Shown here piece by piece: positions 12,981 through 23,015 of a stretch of 64,000 bases of DNA. Under the pieces are notes generated by a model. The model ran no database searches. It was not told the origin of the DNA and was given only the letters and a program-made list of their open reading frames with translations. The first letter of the stretch is position 1; every line of letters begins with the position of its first letter. The position numbers and the translations under genes are program-made. Source of the stretch: Apiospora phragmitis (Eukaryota > Ascomycota > Sordariomycetes > Amphisphaeriales > Apiosporaceae); contig JAQQWL010000002.1 of NCBI GenBank assembly GCA_038363925.1, positions 930,001-994,000 of the forward strand, in the 5' to 3' direction.

Positions 12981-13627
12981 GGGCTGAGTGCTGAGGCTCT
13001 CCCTTCACAACGACAGCAACAGCAACAGCAACAGCGACGATTGAAACGCATCAAGACGACGATGAATAGAAGAATAATAGTTAAGTACGGCGGCCTACTT
13101 CCGTTGATGATCAGTTTGCTTTGTTTGACACACTACACACCCATTACATATATATCGAGTTTCGTCATCATCATCGGCGCTGCCGGTTGCGTACATAGAG
13201 AGCGAGAGGATGGTTTTAAGTGCACATGGGAAAGTGGGGTTTTTGGTGTATAAAAGAAATAAACTTGGGATTTGTTTTGTCCGTTTATATATCAACTGGT
13301 TTCCGGGGGTCGGGACTTAGATTGGATTCGGCGCTCTCGTGAGAGATGTCTTACTGTATTATAGGGGTATATATAACTGGCTTTTCGTCACTACACATTG
13401 CTTGTGTGTGATAGTATGAATTCAATGGAAGAAGATGCGCCATTTCTGGCTGTAATAAGAAAGTAGAAGCTGCTTTTGTCGTTCCAATTCCTAGTGATAT
13501 GGCATTGTTGCTTAGTATTGTGGAAAGGGCCGCGGTATAGGATGAATGGTTGAGTTGTTGAAAACCGTCTATAATATCTTCTAGTTCTTGTCTTTCTACG
13601 TCACCGTCTATCTATCGTAAAACACTT
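12981..13627. other. Convergent intergenic region
   Basis: The 3' UTRs of the disordered-protein gene and the kinase gene meet here. It contains the CAGCAA repeat at 13013-13034 and several AT-rich, polyadenylation-like stretches such as tatatatatcg. No gene is seen. Confidence 0.4.
13013..13034 (+). repeat. Short (CAGCAA)n tandem repeat
   Basis: About 3.7 copies of a 6-bp unit just after the stop codon of the disordered-protein gene. Confidence 0.7.
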
Positions 13628-15089
13628 TCAAGGCTCCCCCCAGCCCTCCGCCTTCCTCCGCGAAATTATATCCCGGACCCGCGCCTCGAGCCATTGCGTA
13701 TTGCCCCAGAACCCCCAGCTCGCCTGGAACCGCAGCCAATCCACCAGCGCGGCCTCCCAGTGCGCCACGAAGACGTCCCACGGGTAGGCTTTGCCCGATA
13801 CGGCTTCGAGGCGGGTCAGGTAGCGTCGCAGGAGGGCCTCTTCGCCTTCTTGCATGCTTAGGGTAGACGGAAAGGAGGATTTGGAGGAGGAGACCACGAC
13901 TAAGAAAGATACGGGCACGGAACAGGTGAAGAGCTTGGCGAGGTCGCAGACGCCTAGGCCGAGGCCGACGTATTGGAAGTCGAAGAAGGCGACTTTGGCT
14001 GTCTTCGTGGAGGCTGTTGGTGATGACCCGCCCCTCCGCCCAAACATGTTCTCGGATTTCACGTCGCCGTGGATCAGGGTCGCGTAGGGGGCTGTGGCGG
14101 GGTGAGCTGGCGAGACGTAGTACGCTGCCTGTTCGGCCACCGATCTTCCCGAAGAAGAAGAAGCGGCTTGACATAGAGCCTCGCTCCATTCGCTGTCTCG
14201 GTCGTCTTCCAGGGCGGCATACTCGCTGCGCCTCGTGGCGAGGTAGGTGTAGCCACCGTTCTGCCAAACGCCATGGATCACCGCTGGCGACGGGGCTCCA
14301 TTGCTGCTGCCAGTTGACTGGGAAGAGGCCACGAACTCCAAGGGTGGAGGGACGAGATGTTCCGGGTTCGCGTAGTACCGGGCCTTCTGGTCCGGGCGCC
14401 AGAAGAAGCCGTGGAACCCGGCCAGCCAGTCCAGCGCCGCGTCGACGAGGTCCGGCGTCAGGAAGCCGCGTTTCTCGAGGGCGAGGGGGAAACGCTGCTG
14501 CTGTCGCTCTTATCATCTTTCCATCGGCGGCGGCGGCGGCAGCAGCAGGAGGCTTATCAGTTTTATCCTTTCCCCCTCCCCCTCAAGACCTGGTGAGTCT
14601 TCTAGCTGCTGCTGAAAACACGACTGATAAGCCGACGGGACCTCCCTCTGCAAATCCCGCAACAACAGCGCCGTCGTGGTTCCGTCGTGCACGCTGCCCA
14701 GGCACTCGGCGACCGTTACCTCCTCATCCTCCTCCTCCTCTCCATCACCACCCCTCCTAAACTCGGACAGCCGCGGTGCGAGATGTGCGTAGAAATGCTG
14801 CTCGACCTGGTACGACAAGATCTTGCGCAGGTGTCCCTCATCGTCCCGCCTGTTCTCCTTGGCGGCTGGCGGACTGATATATTTCAGGACCAACGACAAA
14901 AGCGGTTGCTGTTGTCCCTCCTCCTCCGCCTCCTTCCCTTGGGGGGAACCGGGCCTGGACCCGGCAGATGTGTCCATAGCCGGCCCACAGGGACTGGACA
15001 GGCGTGCAGGACACGAGCTCGAGGCCCTTGTCGGCCAGAAGCGATGCGGCTATTTCATCCAGCGACTTTGACTGGGACGGTGGTGGCAT
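13628..15089 (-). CDS. Aminoglycoside phosphotransferase / ecdysteroid-kinase-like small-molecule kinase (frame breaks)
   Basis: Kinase-fold enzyme of the APH/CHK-like group; the substrate is unknown. The start ATG at 15089 opens MPPPSQSKSLDEIAASLLADKG. The core shows LSLVLKYISPP (lysine of the ATP site), LSYQVEQHFYAHLAPRL, CLGSVHDGTTTALLLRDL, ALDWLAGFHGFFWRP, the catalytic-loop HGDVKSENMF, and the Mg-binding DFQ in VAFFDFQYVGLGLGVCDLAKL. The frame breaks at 14941-14946 (one C extra on the coding strand). Between 14485 and 14520 the literal frame reads TGA TAA; a paired extra A (14518-14520) and missing C (14485-14489) would read MEDDKSDSSSVSPLALEKRGF, giving about 486 residues. A short intron there cannot be excluded. 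A low-complexity insert (LLLLPPPPP) is unusual for the family. Confidence 0.8.
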
Positions 15090-15776
15090 GGCTGACTGAC
15101 TGACTGACTTGACTGGTGCATGCAGCAAGACTTTTATGCAAGAGGAAGCAGGAGGGGGGGGGAGTATGTCTGTTATGAAGCGGCTAAGTGCAGGGTATCG
15201 TGCAGCTTCTTTTCTCATGTGACAAACGGTATATGCATTCCTTCCCATGGATGTCGGTACTTGTTGGTGGTATTTATAAAAGCGTAAAAGCGGCACGGTG
15301 GGTCTCGATGAGGAGCGGTGGCCGTACCCACTTGGTGAGTGACTGTGAGTGACTCTCTTACTACATATTTACCAGACGTATAACCTAAGTATACTACCTA
15401 GAAGACACACCCACGTACTCGAGTCAGTGTGTTCTACCCCCAGGCTGTTGAATAATAGATAGGGACAGACTCACAGAATGACTGCCTGCACATTTCGAAA
15501 AGGCCTCAAAAGTCAAGCCGCTGCTGCTTGCTCGCTGGCATTACATTAACTACCTAATCCTGTACTGGAAACCCTTCAGGGTATCTATATCTCTCTCTAA
15601 TAATTTATAAGAACCAAAACAAGCCCCTAAAAGAACATTACTTCGCTTTTTGTCATGGACTGGAGAAGCACCGGGGTGGATGATTACAACAACAACAACG
15701 ACAGTGGGTAGTGATGAAGTAACCAAACCTATACGCACTCGCGCATCAATCACCATCCCAGTAGCCACCACCAGTT
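15090..15776. other. Intergenic region between the kinase gene and HMT1
   Basis: Upstream region of the kinase gene (minus strand) and 3' region of HMT1. It holds the GACT repeat and a second irregular GTGACT-rich stretch around 15335-15357. No gene is seen. Confidence 0.4.
15092..15110 (+). repeat. (CTGA)n microsatellite directly upstream of the kinase start codon
   Basis: Four to five copies of a 4-bp unit immediately before the minus-strand ATG at 15089, so it lies in the 5' leader. Confidence 0.7.
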
Positions 15777-18681
15777 CTAAGGATGCCCCGGCGGCTTCCT
15801 GCTATCGCCTCCCCCTGACTGGTCATCGCTCTGACTCTTCTTTACCCCAGGTGACGACTCGGCCTCGTCCTCCGTCACACTAGCCGAGTCGACTTCGGCC
15901 TCCTTGAGCTTCTGCCTCGCCTTGTCCCTAAGCTGCTCGGCCTCCTCGCGCGCCTTTTGCGCCCGCGACTGTTTGCGCCACATCGAAGCATACCGCCCAT
16001 CGCGGCCAATGAGCTCCTCGTGCGTTCCGCGTTCGACTACCGTGCCGTTCTTAAGCACCTGTTGCACAATTGTTAGTTAGAGCTCACTCACTCATGTATT
16101 TAAACCAAGCTAGTTAGTTACGTACCAGAATCTGATCAGCATTAACAATCGTCGACAAACGATGCGCAATGATGAGCATGGTCCGGCCCTTGGCCAGCGT
16201 CGCAAACGAATGCTGGATCTTCTCCTCCGTGTCCGTGTCGAGTGCCGCCGTGGCTTCGTCCAGCAGCGTGATGCGAGGGTTCTTCAGTATAGTCCTGGCA
16301 ATAGCCACCCGTTGCCTCTCTCCGCCCGACAGTTTGACGCCGCGTTCGCCCACCACCGTGCCGTAGCCGTCGGGGAAGTCCATGATGCGGTCGTGAATCG
16401 AGGCGGCCCGGCAAGCCGCAAAAATCTCCTCGTCCGTCGCCTTTTGGTTGGCGTACCGCAGGTTGTACAGAAGCGACTCGTTGAACATGTTGCAGTCCTG
16501 AGGCACGATACCGATGTACTGCCGGAGCGAGTCGATGGTGATGTCCTGGACGTCATGGCCGTCGATGAGAATAGAGCCACTGGTAGGGTTGTAGTAGCGG
16601 AACAGCATGCGCATGATGGTCGACTTTCCGCCTCCCGACTCGCCCACCAGCGCCGTCGTGGTCCCCGGCGCACAGTAGAAAGAGAGATCGGAGAGCGCAT
16701 TGCGGCGCTCGTCGTACGAAAAGTTGACATTCCGGAACTCGATCTCGCCGGTGCACGAGGTGAGAGGCTCGGCTCCCTCCCTGTCGTCAACGAGCGGCTG
16801 CTCGCGGAAGAGTTCCAGCATGCGCTCGGCCGAGATCAGGTTGTTCTGTATCGTTCGGTAGAAGGTTCCAAAGAAGTTCAGCGGGCCCTGCAATTGAGCC
16901 ATGTACGTGATGAGTATGACGAAGTGGCCGACGGTCTGAAAGCCGGCGGCCACGCGGTAGGCTTCGATGAAGCAGGCAATGAGAAGCGCAAATGTGAAGA
17001 CGGCACCCTGGGCCGAGTTGAGGTAGGCGAGCGTAACGCGCACCCAATACTCGAACTCCTGCATGACAATCATCGCATTACGGTAGCGACTGAATTCGTA
17101 CTGCTCCGCGTTGAAGTATTTGACCGTGTCCCACGAGTGCAGGCTGTCGTTCTTCACAGCCTCCATCTCTCGGTCGGCGTTGACGTAGTCGCGACGAAGT
17201 TTGACTCGCCACGACGCCAATCGAATCGTAACGTATATGTAGAGGATGGTAGTGATGGCCACGACGAGGCCGAGGTAAATGTCGAAAGTGATGGTGAGGT
17301 AGATGACGGCAACGACCAGATCAAACATCATCGGTCCCACTTGAAAAGTGACCAGCTCCAGGAAGGAGTTGATGGCACTTCCCTTGTTGAGCGCCGAAAT
17401 GACCTCGCCGGTACGCTTGCTCATGTGGAACTCGGCACTCAGGTTGTGTACGTGCTCAAAGGCGGCCGTCGATATGGCACGGTATGAGTACTGCTCGACG
17501 GGTATCCACAAAACCGTACGAGCGGCGCTCAGTATACCCTGGGAACCTTGCAGCCATTTGAAAAGCACATACAGCCCGATATACAGCCATGGCGTCTGCA
17601 CGTCATCGCCCGATAGAGCATCGGTAATCCAGCCACTGGTCATGGGAACGAACACATTGAGCACGCGCTGGGAAATCATAATCATGAAGCATATGATGGC
17701 AAGACCTTGCAGCTTGCGGGATTCCTTGGGCCATAGATAGGGAATCAGGATAAAGAACCCTCGGATGTAGCTGAACCAGTTGACATTAGGAGGCTCGGTC
17801 GGTTTGGCCCAAGCATCTTTCGGCTTGGCCGAACCATTCTGTCCGGCTGCGGCAGACGGAGTCGTTCCGTAGGCATGACCGTTATTGGCGCCATCAGCCG
17901 GCTGTGCGCCACCTCCCAGCAACGGCTCCTGTTCGGATGAGGAAGAGGTGGCCAGGTTCTTAGCCTTGGACTTTGACTTCCACGCCAGGGAAACAAAGAG
18001 GATGATGCAGCCCAGCACCAGGATGGCCCGGCCAAAGTGGACGGCAACTTCGACAATCTCCCACGGCGTGGCCTTCTCCCGGTACTGGCCGCGCTGCTGG
18101 CCGCCGACGGCCGGCTCGTGATGCGGACGCGTGTAAAGGCTCAGGCTCGACGCGATGATGAGCAGCTCGAGCGGCAGGGCGGCGGCCCAGGTGGCGAGGT
18201 GGACCAGGGTCGGCGCCGGCGTCGTGTCGATCAAGCTGATGAGCACAATAGACCAAGCGAAGAAGGACCCGATGATGAAGACGACGGCGGCCCGGCCGGG
18301 CCACCACTCGTCCTGGCGGTAGAGCAGCACCTGCAGCAGAGTGAGGACGGCGTGGCCGACGAACGTGAGGATGATGAGCGTGTGCAGGACCCGCAGGGCG
18401 AGCTTGGCCGAGTCCGAGAGGTCGTTGATGACGCCCGCCTTGCCGGCGGCCTGGTCGCGGTCGGGCTTGGCCCGGACGGGCAGCGGGCGGCCACCGGGGC
18501 CACGCAGCAGCTTGTTGTCGTCGCGGGGCGCATGGATGATGCCGTAGGCGACGAAGCCAATCAGGAAGACGCCGAAGACGACGGCCGGGTAGGCGATCTT
18601 GCTGACGTTGAGGATGCGCAGGATGGTGGCGAGCGCCACGCGCTGCGGGCCGCTGCTGCTTTCGTCGTCGTCTACCGCCAT
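15777..18681 (-). CDS. HMT1: HMT1-type half-size ABC transporter (heavy metal tolerance, vacuolar type)
   Basis: ABCB half-transporter of 945 residues. In this family S. pombe Hmt1 acts at the vacuolar membrane in heavy-metal detoxification. The start is the first in-frame ATG, at 18681. The N-terminal third is a TMD0 with about five membrane segments (e.g. IAYPAVVFGVFLIGFVAYGI). A linker follows, then the core membrane domain from FILIPYLWP onward, with RTGEVISALNKG and SWDTVKYFNAEQYE. The nucleotide-binding domain has Walker A GESGGGKST, Q-loop IGIVPQDCNMF, signature LSGGERQRVAIART, Walker B ITLLDEATAALD and H-loop IIAHRLST. A 67-bp intron (16059-16125) splits ADQILV|LKNGTVVERGTHEEL. The tail is a charged Lys/Glu region. 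The frame is intact over 2.8 kb. SidF is the next upstream gene on the same strand. Confidence 0.93.
16059..16125 (-). other. Intron of HMT1
   Basis: GTACGT donor at 16125, CTAAC sites, CAG acceptor at 16061-16059. Splicing gives CAG ATT CTG GTG CTT AAG, the expected D-loop-to-end sequence. Confidence 0.85.
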
Positions 18682-18871
18682 GTTTTTTGCTTTTGTTGAC
18701 GACGTACGTGAATGCCGTTGCCGGGTCTTTGGGTTCTCGTGTCTGTCTTGCTTGGTATGTGCTCCCAAACACTGGGGCGGCGGGCAAGGAGCCGAGGTCT
18801 CTCTAGTCAGTCTTGACCAGCAAGCTTCTAGCTTTCTCAAGCTTTGTTGAAGAAAGTCTGGCGTGAGAAAG

Positions 18872-18873
<2 letters not shown>

Positions 18874-18909
<36 letters not shown>

Positions 18910-18910
18910 A
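18874..18910 (+). repeat. (AG)n microsatellite
   Basis: About 14 consecutive AG units to 18902 plus an imperfect tail. It lies some 190 bp upstream of the HMT1 start, so the coding strand carries a CT tract, common in fungal promoters and leaders. Confidence 0.85.
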
Positions 18911-18948
18911 GTTGAGGTTTGCCAAAAACCGGTGAAGGGAAGGAGAGT

Positions 18949-18966
18949 GTATGTATGTATGTATGT
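18949..18966 (+). repeat. (GTAT)n microsatellite
   Basis: Four copies of a 4-bp unit upstream of HMT1. Confidence 0.75.
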
Positions 18967-20251
18967 TTAGTGAGCCCATGTACAATGTAGTCGTAATAGT
19001 AGTAGTGGACGGTAGTAGTCGCAACATCGGGTGTCGGAAAGAGAAGGACCAGACCCATCCATGTTCGGCCAGCTCAATCCTGGATGGATACCAGACTAGG
19101 TTCGGTTCACTTCACTGCTTTCCAATTGACTACCGACTTGCCTCACCACGCATGTCTAGTCTGTCTCCCTGGTCTACGGAGTACTTAGTGAGGAAACACT
19201 TTCTTTCACCGGTCCACCTTTTTTTCATTTTTACTGCGCGCCCACCGCCCACAGCAGTTGCCGCGGTACAGCACAACGCAACGGTGGCACCCCATGCTAC
19301 TTATGCTGCGACTGGGACATGGTATGTAGATGGCCATTCGATGCAAATGAGTCGCAGTCTAGTGCTGTCCTGGGGTGTCTAGGTCCGACCTTGGGAACAG
19401 TCCGACTCGTCGACTGAAGCCTTAGCGGTCTTTATGTAATGATGTCGTATCGTCGCGTTCCCACTTATTAAGCACTTCTGCCAGAGGCGGGGCTTCCCGA
19501 AAGGGCGCACCCCCCTCGACATGCTACTGGACAAGACTGGACAGGCCTCGACAGCGACAGGCTCGACTTGCCCGTGAGCCCGTTGACCCTCAAATCTGTA
19601 CCTTGCAGATCTCGCTAGACCTAGACGAAGGGAAGGATTCGATTGAATCATGTTATCATGCCATGCCTAGTAGGTAGGGTGTGTTGTCTGGATAAACGCA
19701 GGGTGGCTTGGGTGTCATCTGTCTGACGTGAGATCATTCTCGGTAGCAGTGGGTCAACTACTCTTTCTACTCATGCTTTATTAGTGACAAACTTCCCGTC
19801 TCGACACCAATCACAGCTCCAACTTTGATAGACTAGACCGGAAATCGGATCGAGTCCGACTTTGTTCTGCATAAGGGAGACGTGATAGTCCTCGGTATAC
19901 CTTTGACTCCCTCAACCTCATTGGTCCGGATCAGCCTGATCACATTCTGGGAATGCGAAAGAATATGATAGCTCACAGATGCCTCTTCAACAAAAAGACC
20001 CGCTTCACTCGTCCGGGAGCCCATGACGAAAGCACCTCACTTGGTTGGCCATACTATGTCGCATATCACATTATCTAGCCCGTCCATACCCTCCTTTATA
20101 CACAGCAGATAGCGGTATCTAAATGATAATATCCAAGAGAAATATCCCTCTATCCAGATTATCTCCCTCCCCACCCCGACTCAGATGTGCCTCCTGGAAG
20201 TGTGGTCCTTGACTCGTACTTGGTGTCCTCCTTAGTAGTATGGCCCATCAT

Positions 20252-21855
20252 CTACAAGCTGGGAGATTCCCAAACATCCCTGCTCAAGTGGACAAACCAG
20301 GATTGCTTGTGAGGTAACGCAACCTGCCTCTCTTTCGCGAATCCATGGTTTTGAAGATGTCGAACAAACCTATAAATATATATCAGTTCCACCATCGCAC
20401 GTCTCATGGGTTATAGGGTGTGACGAACCTCTCATTGTCAATTCTGGGTTCAAGGCAGATGTTCATGGTGCGGTAGTCGGCTTGCAGGCACCAGTGTACC
20501 AAGCTGGAAAGCCAAGCCGGCACCAGACCCCTCGCCCACTCCTCTCCGACCAGGACATGCAGGCCACGGTCCCAGTCATCTGCAGTCACGTGCCGGCCAA
20601 GGATGTCTTCTTTGACCCAGTATATCTCAAAGTAGCCAAAGGGAATGCCGTCCCACATGCCAATCACCGGAAAGGAATTTTGCGACTTCAGGGAGTCCGA
20701 TAGGAAATTCTCGTGATACTGCCCCCAGAAGGCCGACACTCGTGGGTTAGACAGCCATCTTTCAAGAAGACCGGTGTCAGGCAGCGTGGTCAAGTGAGCA
20801 TTCTCCTTCTCACCAGGAGTCTCAGGGCCTAGGTGAGGCACCGGTTGGCTAGACGCAGATGCCACGCGGAAGGATAGGTATTTGCCTACACTGGGCACAA
20901 AGCGGGTGTAGAAAATCTCCCCCATTCGCGGTGGCTTGGGCCGCAATGGATACCGTACCCCATCGCGGATCCGGTATTGGAGAGTTGGTGGCGGATAGTA
21001 AGTAGGCAGATGCGAAGCTGAGAAGTAAGGGCCGATTGGGGTTGTAGGTCTGTTGGACAAAGCGATGGGGATAGAGCCTCCGGGCATGTCAGACATCAGT
21101 TGGCTCGCAGATGTGATAGACCATCTGTCGGTGGAATCATTCTTCTCGGGTGAGGTCGGGCGGCTGCCGGGTGGAGATCCGTGACGGGAACTGGCCTTCT
21201 TGGGTTGCAGCGTGAACAGGAAGAGGCCGCTGGGGATCTGCCAGAACGCGCGTCTTGTCACAAACATTTGATCCCAGCCGCCCGCGCTCTCCGACGTGGC
21301 CATGCCAACGGAAGTGTCGAGAGTGGAGATCAAGCCCATCCTCTCGAGCTTCGGGATCATGTTCCGGGACCGGAAGACACCATCTCTCTTTATACGGATC
21401 TGCCACTCCCCCTTAGGTTTGGCAGATTCCGGTGTCAGTCGGGAGGCCGCAGTGTTAAGGTAAGGAGAAGGCTCCGGCTGCTGAAAGTACCAATACAACG
21501 AGATGTATAGCATGAGTGCGACCTGGCGTGATGGGCTTTTTGCTGGTTCGTATTCATCTGATGAAGGATTGGAAATGCTGGAGATGAAAATGGTATCAGA
21601 CTGAAGGGTTGGTCGCGTGAACCTGTGGCCTTGCTCCTGTTCCTGATCCTCAGCATGGTTGCTGTCCCCCTGAGCTGTTGCAGCCGTGCCACCATCTGTC
21701 TGGCCCGGGCCATCCTCAGTGTGTAAGGCGATAGTCCAGCCTGCGGGGAAGGGCGTATGGCGGTGATGTGTGTCGTTTGATTTGAAAAAGATGCCGTTGA
21801 AGATTGGCTGAGCAACAAAGACCTGCCCGTCGGGCAGATGTACAAGTGACGACAT
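20252..21855 (-). CDS. sidF: SidF-like siderophore biosynthesis acyltransferase (N5-hydroxyornithine acylase)
   Basis: Acyl-CoA transferase of the AlcB/IucB-like GNAT family that acylates N5-hydroxyornithine during hydroxamate siderophore synthesis. In Aspergillus, SidF uses anhydromevalonyl-CoA for extracellular fusarinines and SidL uses acetyl-CoA. Start ATG at 21855; the N-terminus has LPDGQVFVAQPIFNGIFFKSN and FPAGWTIALHTED. The C-terminal acyltransferase core has FPVIGMWDGIPFGYFEIYW, KEDILGRHV, WDRGLHVLVGEEWARG and NICLEPRIDNERF. Exon 1 is 21855-20429, the intron 20428-20370, exon 2 20369-20252; the short second exon adds VRHLQNHGFAKERQVALPHK and ends ESPSL. Total 514 residues, frame intact. 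The C-terminus does not match the canonical peroxisomal PTS1. SidF is favoured over SidL by the N-terminal pattern as I recall it. No other siderophore gene is in the window. Confidence 0.82.
20370..20428 (-). other. Intron of the sidF-like gene
   Basis: GTTCGT donor at 20428, TATAG acceptor ending at 20370; 59 bp. It joins AAT GAG AG to G TTT GTT and extends the family C-terminus. Without splicing the frame ends after TPYNP. Confidence 0.75.
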
Positions 21856-23015
21856 GGCAGCTAGGTATTAAAGACAATGCTAATGGAAGGTGCCGTTGTC
21901 ATGTACTGTGGTAGTATCTAGTGCTGCTTCAGCTGGCTGATTCGGGCGTCTAAGATGGGATGAAAATGCGGGGTATATCTGGGAAGAATGAGTGCTACTC
22001 GCATGGGGAGGGACATTAATAAATCTCAAACAGGGCGGCTGTCATAAAAAGGTTCTAGAAAAGGTACGGAACGACGTATTGGCACGAGCAAGGCGGTGAT
22101 GGCCGAACGGTACATGAGACGCCGCGAGATCACCTCACAAAAGGACGGGTTGTGACAAGCGAAACTCTAGATCTGACGGGTCATGGTGGGATGATGTTGG
22201 CAAACGGTGTCCCCGACCCGACCTTCACACACGTCACCGCACTGGTCAGCGTCCCTGAGAGTCCCGAAAAAAAGGGCTGCGACCTGCGGAGGAATGGAGG
22301 AATGCGGCACACCAACAACACACAGAGGCAGACGTAGCAGGGTCATTCCCATGGGTCGCGTGACATGGAGACACGGCTGGTAGCTATGGTATTTGACGAT
22401 GGCAGTTGTTACTATCAAAGTGTGCTACTGATGGATGAGATGTGGTTGCCGGAAGCGACCAATAGTTTACTTGGACTTTGTCATCCAGCCAGTGTCGGCT
22501 TTGAAGAGCTCAGGTAAGCGGGCGACCCCATAATGACTGGATAACGATTGAGGGGTCCGATGCGAATGCGGTCGATACAGTCCGACATAATTTTGATGCT
22601 CATGGCATCCGCATTCGCTTGTTGTTGAGACCTGTGACACTAGGGGGCAGGCATGTACAATATGTGTATAATCGATGTGAAGCCGTAGGGTGGCTCAATG
22701 TTGTGAGAATTGGAGAACCCAAGGAGAAAAAATCATTCTGCTCAATACATGCAAGAAAGACACTGCAGAATTGCATAATTTCTGCTATCTGCATCTTGGC
22801 TCCGATTAAGGGCCCTGATGCATGCAGCTAGGGCCTTGCCCAGTGCGATTTAGGACTCAATTGATGGATGAGAAACTCGTGCATCTCCAAACTCGGATTT
22901 TGACATGACTCACTGACAAAAGAGGTGGGATCTTCATACGGGCCATATAATCATCACGGCTTCCTCCTCACTCATCTCATAACCCAAAGAGACGAAACAC
23001 ATCCTCATTTCAATC
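21856..23015. other. Divergent promoter region between sidF and argininosuccinate lyase
   Basis: About 1.16 kb shared upstream region with no supported gene. A Gcn4/CPC1-type site is listed separately. I looked for the long GATA-factor consensus of iron repressors near the sidF start (21856-22160) and did not see one. Confidence 0.45.
22906..22912 (+). promoter_or_regulatory. TGACTCA site (Gcn4/CPC1/CpcA type)
   Basis: A perfect TGACTCA lies 104 nt upstream of the argininosuccinate lyase ATG. This is the consensus of the fungal bZIP activator of amino-acid biosynthesis (cross-pathway control), and an arginine pathway gene is a fitting target. Confidence 0.55.

Larger units (their letters stand above)
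18682..20251. other. Intergenic region upstream of HMT1 and downstream of sidF
   Basis: Holds the HMT1 leader and promoter, including the AG and TATG repeats. From 19100 to 20250 I see only short unsupported frames. Confidence 0.4.
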
